A stretch of 16,016 bases of DNA from Monoraphidium neglectum (lineage: Eukaryota; Chlorophyta; Chlorophyceae; Sphaeropleales; Selenastraceae). The notes below the pieces were generated by a model. That model was not told the origin of the DNA. It searched no databases and was given only the letters and a program-made list of their open reading frames with translations. Shown here piece by piece: positions 1-9,347 of this stretch (positions are counted from its first letter, which is position 1; each line of letters begins with the position of its first letter). The position numbers and the translations under genes are program-made. The stretch is taken from the NCBI RefSeq assembly GCF_000611645.1, contig NW_014012930.1, positions 1-16,016 on the forward strand. Direction: 5' to 3'.

Positions 1-2151
1 TTGCTGTACCCAGGTGGGTGGGTGGGCCTTTGGGGGAGGGAAGAGGGTGATGCACACGGCGTTGATGGGTCCTTTTTGGTGGTGGCACATGTGATTTTGG
101 CCTCTTGGTGGTCTTCCTTTTCATCCTGACGCTCACCCGCGGGAGGGTGATGCCCTGTTGGTGCCGCGCGGGATGGATTGGGGAGGGGCTGCGGTTGTTG
201 CGGGTGAGGCGCTGCCGTGGGTCCGGAGGGCTCTGCCCTGCGCCACCAGTCGTGCGCAACCTGGTTCACGCGCGCACACTCTCTCACACGCACACACACA
301 GAATCACAAACACTCTCTCTCACACAAACACACACACACGCATACATTTCTTGGCCAGCTCCACTGCAACGCACAACACCCACAACCCCCGAAACAAAAC
401 CACCCCTAACCCCCTGTGTTGCAGGCAACGTCGAGGCGCGCAACCTCGCGTGCCGCTACGGCGCCGAGTTTGCCCCCCTGGTGGACCTCAACGCCAGCAC
501 AGGGTGGGACTTCATAAACGAGGGGGGCGCCAAGAAGCCAAAGTGGGGCTTCATCTCCACCAAGCCCGGTGGGTGGGCGAGGGGGCGAGTGGGGGGGTGC
601 GTGCTGTCGGCGACCGTTTTGATGGGCTGACGCGGCTTTGGGCGAGAGGGTCCGTGCCTTCGCCCCTGCTGATGCCATTTGATCCTCGTCTGAACATCAT
701 AAGGGGGCCTCTGCTGACATCATGGTGATGTCATCTGCAAAACTTTCAAACGGCCGGCCGCTTCTGTAGCCCGGCAGACGTGCAGCAGAGGTGCAGCAGA
801 GGCGTCTCACCGATGGCTCTGCTGCCCTCTTGCCGCCGCGCTTGCAGGCAGCGTCCTGCGCATTCGCATCAACAGCGTGCGGGAGACGGGCCCCAAGGAT
901 GCCCGCACCAACGTGATGATCGCATACCTCAAGTCCTACGAGAAGATGGGCTCGGCGATGTTCGAGTGAGGGCCGATGGGAAAGTAGTGGCCCTGGGTCG
1001 CGGGGGGTGCCACCTCCCTGGCATGGCAGTCCCCCCGTCGAGCGACGCACGCGCCCCGGCAGTCACGGCGGAGCTTACGCCGGCTGTCACGCCCGCCCGC
1101 TTGCCAGCCTCGAGCGGGGCTCAGCGCCTCTGCTAACCCATGCGCCTACCCACGCGCGGCCCCTGCCCCGCCGCGGCCCCGCCCCCGCCCCTGCCGTGCC
1201 GCCCTCCCCTCGCAGGTGCGTTTCTGGGTGCGAGTGCGCCCCTGACGGGCCCGTCGACGCCCTGCACGCGCTGCACCAGTCCACCATCTTCCTCGTGCGC
1301 CTGCTGGTGACACAGGTGCGCGGGCCTCACAATGCACCTGGGCGCCGTGCCTAGGCGGCTTTCTGAGACCGCGTATTGTCCTCTTTCCGGTCCAGTGCTT
1401 GGTTCACATAGAGAGGGCCGGTCGGCTTCAGGGGGCCTGTGTGGATTTGCAGGAGAGGTCCCAGGGCTACGGGCTGCGGCTCATGGTAATGGGCACGAAG
1501 CAGCAACCCTTTGGTGCAGCCGGAGGCTCCCCTTGCGGCGGGCCAGGCTCCCGGCGGCAGCGGGGAAAGCAGCGCGCCGTGCGCGCCGCCGCGCCGCCCG
1601 CGCCAGTAGCGAGCCGCACCCCGCGCCATCACGCCCGCCACAGTCCCCCGAGTGCAACATCGCGGTCACCCTGCTGGAGCAGACCAACAGCACCAGCCAC
1701 AAGTTCAAGGTGGGTCAAGGCGGGGATGGGGGCACCAGCCCCCTTTGGACGCCGCTGGGCGGTTGGGGCGCCTGCTGGTGCTGGTTGGCGCACCCCTCGA
1801 CACCCCTTGACGCAGGCGTCGATGTCGCCCCCACATTGCTGCCACCCGGCCGCCTGTGGCCCCGCTTATTCCTTCACTCCCCTCCCAAAACGCCCCCTCG
1901 CCACCCGTTTCGTTGTGGTCTGTGATTCAACCTGGTGATCTCAGATCAGCGGCATCATGATGAACGAGTACACGGGCAGTGACGTCACCACCAAAATCCA
2001 CGAGGAGAAGTGGCTGGGGGACCTGCAGGCGACGTCCGGCCGCCGCCTGCAGACGGGCCAGCCGCGTACGCGCGGCGCCAGGCGGCAGCAGCAGGGGCAC
2101 CAGGCGGCGCGGCGGCGGCCGTGGTGGCGGCGGTTGCTGGCGCTGCGGTAG
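1..2151 (+). CDS. SGNH/GDSL hydrolase-like protein, C-terminal part (5' truncated gene 1)
   Basis: Proposed exons are 1-13, 425-568, 848-965, 1216-1315, 1644-1709 and 1945-2151 (215 aa plus TAG). All introns are GT-AG and phases match throughout. The SGNH catalytic core lies upstream of the window. The product aligns with the C-terminal half of the gene at 5746-8683. Both have a phase-1 intron just before a GN-x4-N stretch, a phase-2 intron just before a C-x3-C-x-C motif (CVSGCEC here, CSNGCTC there), a KF(K/R)-(I/V)-SG motif, and an EEK-containing segment close to the end. The family is probably secreted esterase or acyltransferase-like, but no catalytic residue is visible in this fragment. 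The last 35 or so residues are unusually rich in Arg and Gln and have no counterpart in the paralog. The first 13 bases are assigned to an exon only because a donor with the right phase follows them. I see no TGTAA signal after the stop. Confidence 0.7.
273..345. repeat. CA/CT-rich microsatellite in intron
   Basis: This is an imperfect (CA)n tract interrupted by CTCT blocks. It lies inside the first intron of the gene ending at 2151. It is simple-sequence DNA with no coding signal; small reading frames across it translate to Thr/His repeats and are artefacts. Confidence 0.85.
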
Positions 2152-2906
2152 CACACGCCCCCTCTGGTCCGCCCTGCTGCAGGGGAGATCGTTGTCGGTG
2201 ATCAATTCATACGCTTCTTCCCTTATCTCTGTTTCAATTCATTTGCACTTGGTTTTGGCCTCAAACCACTTCACTCATTCTCGTGCGTGTGAATTACACG
2301 GAGGGTCGGGAGCAGGTGCATTGTGTGCTGCTCTCCGCCGCTGCTGCTGCTGCTGCCGCCATCCATCGGAGGCGAAGGGCTTCGGCACAATGCTGTGGAC
2401 GCAAAAGAACATGCACGGTCCCTGCTCGTGCACAGTTGTGCGCAAGTAACCAGTTTTCCTCGAGCCAAACTCTGCTTATTGTTTGATGGGATGCATATTG
2501 ATGGAGGGTCAATTTCAAAGCTGGGTTCAGTAAGCGACAGCAATTGCCCTGCCACGCGGGCTGCAGCTGACCCCAATGGAGTGGACCTGAGGCCGGAGGC
2601 CGCCAGGTATTGCAGATCTGACTGTTCAGACGGGTGATCTTAGATCTTCTCAGCACGCCCATGCATCGCACCACAGGGTGCGCAGTGGCCATCTGATCAC
2701 TGTGAGTGGATGCCAGGACAGTGCTGCATTGCAGGTGGCCAGCGGCACATGGCAGCACCCCTGACCACGCTGAAGAAAGGAAATCACGGCCAGAGCCGCC
2801 ACTCCGCCCCGCAAATCAGCGCGGGCGGCGCAAGGCAGGCGCCGCCGTGCGCGGCGCACCAACCACGAGTGCGGCACAAATCATCAAATGCGCGAATCGG
2901 AAGGAA
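2152..2906. other. Convergent intergenic region (3' flanks of genes 1 and 2)
   Basis: These 755 bp separate the stop of the + strand gene (2151) from the stop of the - strand gene (2907). They must hold both 3' UTRs. I see a short (CTG)5 run at 2341-2355 and one TTACA (TGTAA on the minus strand) at 2294-2298. Reading frames here on both strands have no recognisable domain and no supporting splice pattern, so I see no gene. Confidence 0.6.
2294..2298 (-). terminator. Possible minus-strand poly(A) signal TGTAA
   Basis: TTACA on the + strand reads TGTAA on the minus strand, the usual chlorophyte polyadenylation signal. It lies about 610 nt past the stop of the minus-strand gene at 2907-4973. 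It is the only copy I found in this gap. The 3' UTR would be long but within the range seen in green algae. A five-base motif can occur by chance. Confidence 0.3.
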
Positions 2907-4973
2907 TCAACACTGCGCCCCGCTGGCCGCCGCGGCCGTAACGGACACAGGCCCGTTTGCCGCCACACTTGCAGAGGCCTTCCTCTCGGACCTGGCCTGG
3001 ACGGCCTCCTTCAACGCCTGATTCCTCTTCTTCTTTTTTGCGACAATGAATGCCGCCACGCCAGATATGACGGCGATAGCGCCCAGCACGCCGCCGACCG
3101 CGCCGCCGATAACCGCGCCCTTGCCGCTGCCCGTGCTGGGTGCGGCGCCGTCCTCCACCTTGAAGGTCTGTCGAGGGGTTTTGTAGTGGGGGGTTGGGCA
3201 AGTCGGTTCATCAGTTGACTCAACTGGATGGGAGACGCAGCAAAACATCGCCTGTCCCGCAGCCCCACGGGCCAGGCGGCAATACGGCACAGCCGCCTGC
3301 TCAGCAAGCACCTGCCTGAACGCAGACACGCCGCAAACAGGCGGTCAAACTTCGGTCAACCTTCCCAGCGGCCTCACCGACTTGACGCTGCGCGCGTAGC
3401 TGGCCTTGGCGGCGGCCCAGGAGCTGTAGTCCAGCTCGCACATCTCCTTCAAATCGGCCGGGCAGTACTCCGCTACCGACGCATTGCGGACCCATGCGCA
3501 GGTGGCGTTCACGAGGAGGCTGTTCAGATCATCCATCCCAAAGTGCATCGTCTTTTTGGGGACGTCCTGGATGCTCTTGTTGTCCCACTCTCCAAAGGGG
3601 ATGAGCTGGAGATCAAAAGCGGTGCGCTGGGTCAGGTAGACGAGGCTGTCGGCGATCGCGCTGCAGTCAAATGATTGGTTGGGGGCAAGGGGCCGGAAGA
3701 AGTGTGAGAAGCTGTGCGTGAGGGTGGAGGCGAGTGTGTCACGCCGCGGTTTGCAAACCCATCACATGTGTGTCATCCATGTGCCGGATGCAGGCAGCAC
3801 ATGGCAAAATGGAGGCCTTGAGATTGCTCACGCGTGGCCGGCGTCAAAGGGCGTGGAGCCATCGGTCTGGTTGACGGCGTCCGTCTTCATCAGCCCCTCA
3901 GGCGTCAGCTGGCCTGTTGGCCACAGCGCGTTGCGCATGGAAACGTAGGGCAGGTTGTAGTAGCCGCTGACCGCGGCGTACTGGGGGCTCTCAGGGGTGA
4001 GGTAGAAGGGGCGCGTGGCGTTGCCCATGCCTGGCGGCATGGTCTGGGCGGGTTGGGGGCGGGGTCAGAGCAGGGGTGGAATGAGGAAAAAGGGGCTGAA
4101 GAAAGCCGTGCCTGCAAGCCTGGTTTGAGGGCTCTGGTGAGGGTTCAGGACGGAGTGGCAGGGCTGCAAACTGGCAGTAGCGTGATCATTCGGTCCCTGC
4201 GGGCCCGACGCAAGCACAAACGCCACCCTCGGCGACGCCTCGCCTCGAGTCCCGGTCACGGCAATGGAGAGTCCCGGCGGCCGCCGCGCCCCCTGCCCCG
4301 CGCCCACCTGCGTAAGCACCAGCGCTGGCTTCCTCGCGCCCCCGAGGATCTTCCGCACCAGGATCTCGTACGCCTTGGGCTGCCGCGCGGACACGACGCT
4401 GGTGTCCATGACGGCGCCATCGTTGGCGGTCATCTCCAGAAGCACAAGATCTGCATCGGCCGGAACATACTTGTCAAAGCAGCCCGCGACGACGGCGGAC
4501 GGTGCGAGGCCCGCAGACGCGCGCACAAACTTGATGGGGGCCGCCGGGAAGGCGCGGGAGAGGAATGCGACGTAGAGAGAGAGGTAGTCGCTGCGGCCGC
4601 GCCCGGCCGCGTCGGAGCCGTTGGTCGCGGCGCCGCCGACGGCGACGATTTTGGCGGGGCGGCCGGCGGCGAGGTCGGCCACAACGCGGCGGAGGCGCGC
4701 ATTGCCGCCGGTGTACACGTTTGAGGACTGGACGGCGGCCAGGGGCGTGGAGTAGGTGTGGGACAGGACTGCAAGCATCGCGGGCGACATCTGGTCGGGC
4801 CCAATTGAAATTGCGGCGGTCTGCTGCAGGTGCTCCCGCCAGGCGCCGACGTCGGCCTGGCTCATCGCCGCGTCGGCGACGAGCGCGCCGCAGGCCGCGG
4901 CGAGGAGCGCGGCGAGGAGTGCGTGCGCCGCGGCGTGGCGGCGGCCGCGCCAGAGCATCGCTCCAGCCTTCAT
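2907..4973 (-). CDS. SGNH-fold pseudo-hydrolase with signal peptide and C-terminal membrane anchor (gene 2)
   Basis: Exons in transcript order are 4973-4308, 4043-3832, 3660-3378 and 3167-2907 (473 aa), joined by GT-AG introns of phase 0, 2 and 0. Residues 14-37 form an Ala/Leu-rich signal peptide. The segment LRRVVAD (residues 94-100) and the following core align with the gene at 5746-8683. Block I reads VGGAATNG, so Ala115 sits where the neighbour has the nucleophile Ser100. Block III TANDG (Asn184) is kept. Block V reads DGST, so Asp283 is present but Thr286 replaces the catalytic His281 of the neighbour. Residues 404-430 are a Gly/Ala/Val/Ile membrane segment followed by KKKKR and a 38-residue tail, which predicts a type I membrane protein. 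The C-x3-C-x-C domain of the neighbours is absent. Several N-x-S/T sites fit secretory-pathway passage. By inference it is a catalytically dead, surface-anchored binding or regulatory paralog. The upstream Met at 4973 was chosen because it gives a full signal peptide. Confidence 0.8.
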
Positions 4974-5467
4974 CTCCGCCTGACGCGGGTCGCTCGCTGC
5001 TTGCTGGCGAGCCGGTGGCGCTGCGGGGTGTGTATGATGGGTGTATCAAACGCCTGCGCTTACGACGTCTGCTGCCACGCGTGAACTGGCGACTTGCCCT
5101 GGCAGCGTGCGCGCGTGCTTGCTCTCCCTGCTAGCTACCAGGGAGTACGTGTGCGTATGGGCGCAGCGCACCGCGGCTGCTGCCACGCCAACCGACGCTT
5201 TTGAATAATCACTTCAAGTTTCTTCACGGCTGAGATTGTCCAGCTCCTCACCCACTGCGTCCTTGGGCTGCCGGATCCCAGAAAGTGGCGTCAGGGGAGG
5301 AGCGTCAGGTGGCAGAAGGCGAGGCAACTGTGAATTAAACAGACTTATTTACGCATTTACGCCCAGTAATGATGTCATGGAGCAGCTTCGGACGGCAAGA
5401 ACAGCGTTTGCAACAACTCAAAACTTCCGCTGGCGAACGCAGGCCTGTGTTTGGCACCCTGTGTTGC

Positions 5468-5482
5468 ATGACATATTGTCAT
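5468..5482. promoter_or_regulatory. Perfect inverted repeat ATGACA-TAT-TGTCAT
   Basis: Two 6-bp arms flank a 3-bp centre in the AT-rich part of the divergent promoter region, 278 bp before the start of gene 3 on the right. Such dyads are typical dimeric transcription-factor sites, but no factor can be named from sequence and chance is possible. Confidence 0.3.
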
Positions 5483-5629
5483 ATGGTATTATCGCTTCTT
5501 TCATCAAACATCGCAAAATATCTTACCGACCATCCTAGTGGCATCACCCCATCGTGGGGTGCGGGCTCAAGTTTGCAGGCCGCGCTCGCCTGTATGGTGT
5601 CTCACAGCCATAAGCAACGTTATAACTAG

Positions 5630-5637
5630 TATAAAAA
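5630..5637 (+). promoter_or_regulatory. TATA box (TATAAAAA) of gene 3
   Basis: A canonical TATA box lies 109 bp before the ATG at 5746, inside a short AT-rich patch in otherwise GC-rich DNA. Transcription would start about 30 bp further on, giving a 5' leader of about 80 nt. It points rightward into the SGNH hydrolase gene. Confidence 0.65.
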
Positions 5638-5745
5638 TTACAATATTGTGACGTCCAGAGTCGCGAAGTGGGCCCAACCAGTCGGAAACCGCGACAGGCA
5701 GCGGGCGGCGCCGCACGCACACAGACGCACATCACTCCGGCCAAC

Positions 5746-8683
5746 ATGCGGTGTGCCACGGCCCTTGCGCTCTTAGCATGGGGCCTCTTGACACTGTTTG
5801 CGGCAGCCGGAGATGCGGCGGAGGCGCCCGAGTGGGCGGTGTACCGCAAAAACCTGAAGGCCATGCGCGTCGGCAAGGGAACCGTGGGCGACGCGCTGGG
5901 CGCATTCCTTGACCACGAGTTCGACCTGCCTCTGGAGTTCTTGCGCCGTGCACAGGTGTGCAGGCGCTCTCACGTCAGGTTCGAAAAATCATGGCGCTGC
6001 TTGGTGCTGCATGGTTGAAGGCGTGCGCACATGCAGTGGTGGGCAGCTGCCAGTGGAGCTGTGGCCAAAGCATGCGCTCGACGTCCGTATGCAGCTGCCA
6101 GCGATTGGTTGAGTGCCGCACCCAAGGAAGGGTCGCGCACACAGGGTGTCCAAGCTCCACCAGCCAGTTTCATCCGCGCCGCTGCCCCCGCCGCCGCCCG
6201 TTCACTGCTCACAACATGACTCATCCATCCACCCTCCCCCCCTTCCCAACACCAGTCCTACTCTGGCCCCCGCACCCGCCTCCGCCGCGTGGTCGCGGAC
6301 ATGATCGCCGGCAAGCCAGTCGAGATCAACATCCTCGGCGGCTCCGTCTCCGCCGGCGCTGTCGCAACCCGCAAGATGGACCCGGTCAACCCCAACGACG
6401 TCTGGAGCCTCGTGCGCCTGCAGCTGCAGACCCGCCTGTCCCCGAAGGTCCAGTTTTACAACAACGCGCGGTCGGCCACCAAGTCGCTGATCTTCTCGAT
6501 GTGCCTGCCGCGCTGGCTGAACGCGACCGCCGACCTGGTGTTTGTCGAGTTCATTGCCAACGACGGCAGCGAGATGGACACCTCGCTGGACGGGCCGCTG
6601 GACAAGGCGCGGTCCTACGAGAGGTTCCTGCGGAAGATCCAGCAGCAGCCATCCAACCCAGCCGTCGTCATGATGCAGGCGCGCAACTGTGGGCTGTCAA
6701 TTCTCAAGATTTCTCCAGGATTGTGTTTGAAGGACTTGATAGTTTGGGGCAAGGTTTTGAGGCTTGAACCCTGGATCCTGTGCAGCGATGACACCAAGAC
6801 AGGGGCTAGCTGCAACATGCCCCACCGCTTCATAAACTTGACCCCAGCAGGGGTAACACAGATAGCCAGCCAGCTGTGGACCCCAGAGCGACGCCCCGAC
6901 CCTGCAACTGCGAACGCATCCCCCGCAGATGCTGGTGAGCGAGATGGCCTACCCGCCAGGCGGCCGCGACGGCAAGGCCAAGCGCGCGTTCTTCTCCACC
7001 CCCGAGGACAACTACGGCAACCTGGCGCAGTACTACGACATCCCCACCATCTCATTCAGGTGCTTATCTCAGTGCCAACGCAATCGGCGTCAGCCGTTTG
7101 GGGTCCTGGACTGCAGGTGCTCCGCTTTTGTGCAGCTCAGAATCGCAATCTTGAGAACACCAGACAGCTCCCCACCCGCCCTTCCCCCAAGAAGATTCTG
7201 CTACAACTTTCGTGCCGCAGGGACGCCCTCTGGCAGCTGGGCGACAACGGCCGCGACGGCATGTCGTGGGACGACTTCATGGGACCGGACCGGCTGCACC
7301 CCAACGACAGGGGCCACCGGCTGATGGCCGACATGGTGATCTACCTGATGCAGCAGACAGCGGTCGACCTGCTGGTGCACCCGCTCTCGCATGCCGAGGT
7401 TGCCGCCTCCGCAGCGCCGCTGCCGCCGCCCATGTTTGCGGGTGAGCGTGTGGAAACGCAGCGGCTGCAGGCGTCCGGCCGTGAGGAATGCCGGGCAGGG
7501 TAGGGCCCCATTCCCACCTTCGGGCGCCGCCACCAATGCTGACACTGGAGAAAGCCGCTTGCTGCCTCACTGATGTGAAATCCTCACGCATCTGCTCCAT
7601 TGACCTTGCATGCACTCTTCAAATCTGCGCTGGCGATCAGTATCTCTGGGCCTCACAATTCAACCCATGATACCAAGCACGATGTTACTCACCTTGCCCC
7701 CGCTCTCAACCGCCACACATCAACACCGCCAATTCCTGATGACACTCCCTGATACCCAGGCAACGACGCGAGCCTCAACCAGATATGCGCCCAGGGCAAG
7801 AACATGAGCCGCCACGTCGTCGCCTCCGCCGGGTGGGAGGTGACCCCCTACTCGGAAGGCACCAAGTACCCCACATTCGGCTACGAGACCACCACGCCCG
7901 CCGCGCCGCTCGTGATCGAGGCGTCCACCGTTGGCGACGCGCCCGGGCGACCGGCAAGCGTCATGCTGACGTACACCAAGGCCAAGGCGGGCTTTGGGAA
8001 CGCCAAAGTCACGTGAGCATGGGCGGGCTTGGGGCGCTGTTGACGGTTGAGGGCGCACGCGTGAGGGCGATAGAGGATTGCATGCGAGACGCCGCTAGTG
8101 CTTCCGTCATTCTGGCGTCCACGGCGTGTCTTTGCTCCGCTAGTGGGCGGAGGTCAAGGCCAACCCTCACCGTGCTGACTCCCCCCGTGCCCATTGGCGC
8201 CTCCTGCAGCTGCTCCAACGGGTGCACCTGCGACCCCGTCACCCTGGAGGGCTCCGTGACCTACGACCAGACGGTCGTGTTTGTGGAGATGGTCCACCCC
8301 ACTGCGGCGCCCGCGTGCCGCGTCAGCGTCGAGATGGACCCCGCGAGCGCCCCGGGCTCCAAGTTCCGTGTCTCGGGGGTGGTGATCACCGGGGACCCCG
8401 GCCACGTGTCGGGCCGCATTGGAGAGGTACGCAATGTGAAGCCGCATGTGCAGCGTTAGCTTGTGTGTGGTGCCCATGCGCATGGATAATGACCGCTGTG
8501 GTCGGGCCTGAGTGCTGAGTTGTCTGATTATTTTGGATTACGTGTCGCTCACATCTGACGACAGCAACCACTCATTAACATTTTTTTGTCACCCTGTTCA
8601 AAATCCTTCCCCACCTTCTTCCCATCCCCGGCGCACAGGAAAAATACATGTCGTGGCTCTCCGGCGACGCCTGGGTTGCCTAG
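5746..8683 (+). CDS. Secreted SGNH/GDSL-type hydrolase with C-terminal Cys-containing domain (gene 3)
   Basis: Exons are 5746-5955, 6256-6678, 6929-7059, 7221-7441, 7760-8012, 8210-8426 and 8639-8683; the sum is 1500 nt (499 aa). The ATG at 5746 starts a signal peptide (hydrophobic residues 5-24). LRRVVADMIAGKP leads into block I, ILGGSVSAG, with probable nucleophile Ser100. Block III is IANDG (Asn172). Block V is PDRLHPNDRGH, giving probable Asp278 and His281. This is a complete SGNH catalytic set, so a secreted esterase, lipase or glycan O-acyl hydrolase is likely; the substrate is unknown. Residues from about 330 form a beta-rich region with C414-x3-C418-x-C420. The intron at 6679 begins with GC rather than GT; the other five are GT-AG. 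The final exon codes only EKYMSWLSGDAWVA. Some exon boundaries match those of genes 1 and 2, which confirms paralogy. No TGTAA was seen in the 664 bp that follow. Confidence 0.85.
6679..6928 (+). other. Probable GC-AG intron of gene 3
   Basis: The exon ends in ATGATGCAG and the intron starts GCGCGC and ends CCCCGCAG. The boundary is placed by homology: in the neighbouring paralog a phase-0 GT-AG intron follows the same Gln codon (VLTQ there, VMMQ here). At 250 bp it is not a multiple of three, so retention would shift the frame away from the catalytic His. A weaker GT alternative after GGCAAG near 6750 would add residues with no counterpart in the paralog. Confidence 0.55.
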
Positions 8684-9347
8684 TTTGACTCACTTTCTTC
8701 TTTATTGCCAAAGGCTTTCAAGGCTGTCTCGGACCTGCGGACCAATCACTCGTGCTAGCCAGGACAGGGAGATGTCGAAGCAGCCAGGCCATTTGCCGGC
8801 CATGAGCTGTGGGCTGTGCAGTGGCTTCTCTGCTGCCTTGCAGCGATGGGAGCCTGGAAGGGGCTGTAGTCGCCTTGCTTCGTACGCAAGCAGACGTGTG
8901 GTTTGCACTGGACTGTCCCTCAAAATTGTGGCAGAATTTCTCATTGAAGCAGCCATGTGTGCACCTCTGCTGTGCCCATTGCCATTGCTTGCGCCTTGTG
9001 ATACTGCGCTGTTCTGGCTTGCATCGCCCCTGAATTGGTCAAATGGGTGGCAACACCCAAACGGCCCCACATGCATACCTTGAACTCCCTATCACCTTCA
9101 TGACATAGCTTTCATGCAGGAATATGTGGTGACCAATTCACTTATGCATAGATTTTCTGGGCTTTGGGGGCCGCAGGGCCTTGCGAAAGAATTTTGGTGA
9201 TGGCTTGCATGCTGCGCATGCTGGCTGGGACGGTGGTGACGCATAGTATGCAGCTAGTATGATGCAGCCCGGATGCAAACAGACGTGATCCGCGAGTGCA
9301 TTCGACCCCCTCATTGACTATCAGCTCATATATCGGCCTGAAGCCGG
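8684..9347. other. Intergenic region between genes 3 and 4
   Basis: These 664 bp lie between two + strand genes and should contain the 3' UTR of the SGNH hydrolase and the promoter of the next gene. Composition is mixed and less GC-rich. I found no TGTAA on the + strand, no tRNA and no convincing reading frame; frames of 120-165 codons here lack recognisable motifs. Confidence 0.55.

Larger units (their letters stand above)
4974..5745. promoter_or_regulatory. Divergent intergenic region between genes 2 and 3
   Basis: These 772 bp separate the start codons of two divergent SGNH-family genes and must contain both promoters. The stretch near 5330-5660 is clearly more AT-rich than its surroundings. 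It includes a TATA box for the rightward gene (5630-5637) and a short perfect inverted repeat (5468-5482). I found no clear TATA box for the leftward gene. Small reading frames here look non-coding. Confidence 0.6.

Noticed and set aside
1935..2646. Two similar GATC-rich palindromic patches (near 1938-1949 and 2636-2647)
   Set aside because: They are about 10-12 bp with mismatches; one overlaps a splice acceptor. No other evidence for a mobile element or target-site duplication.
3834..4724. 296-codon + strand frame over gene 2
   Set aside because: It is antisense to the SGNH-like exons; GC-rich codons leave the opposite strand open. It has no domain.
5975..5990. GGTTCGAAA, reminiscent of a tRNA T-loop
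   Set aside because: There is no matching acceptor stem or anticodon arm, and it lies in an intron of gene 3.
6289..7503. Long single frame of 404 codons through the SGNH gene
   Set aside because: It starts mid-exon at a GTG and reads through two introns, losing homology to the paralog between 6679 and 7220. Splicing gives a consistent protein.
9326..9334. CATATAT-like TATA box before gene 4
   Set aside because: It lies only about 20 bp from the ATG at 9348, leaving no room for a leader, unless the second Met at 9360 is used.
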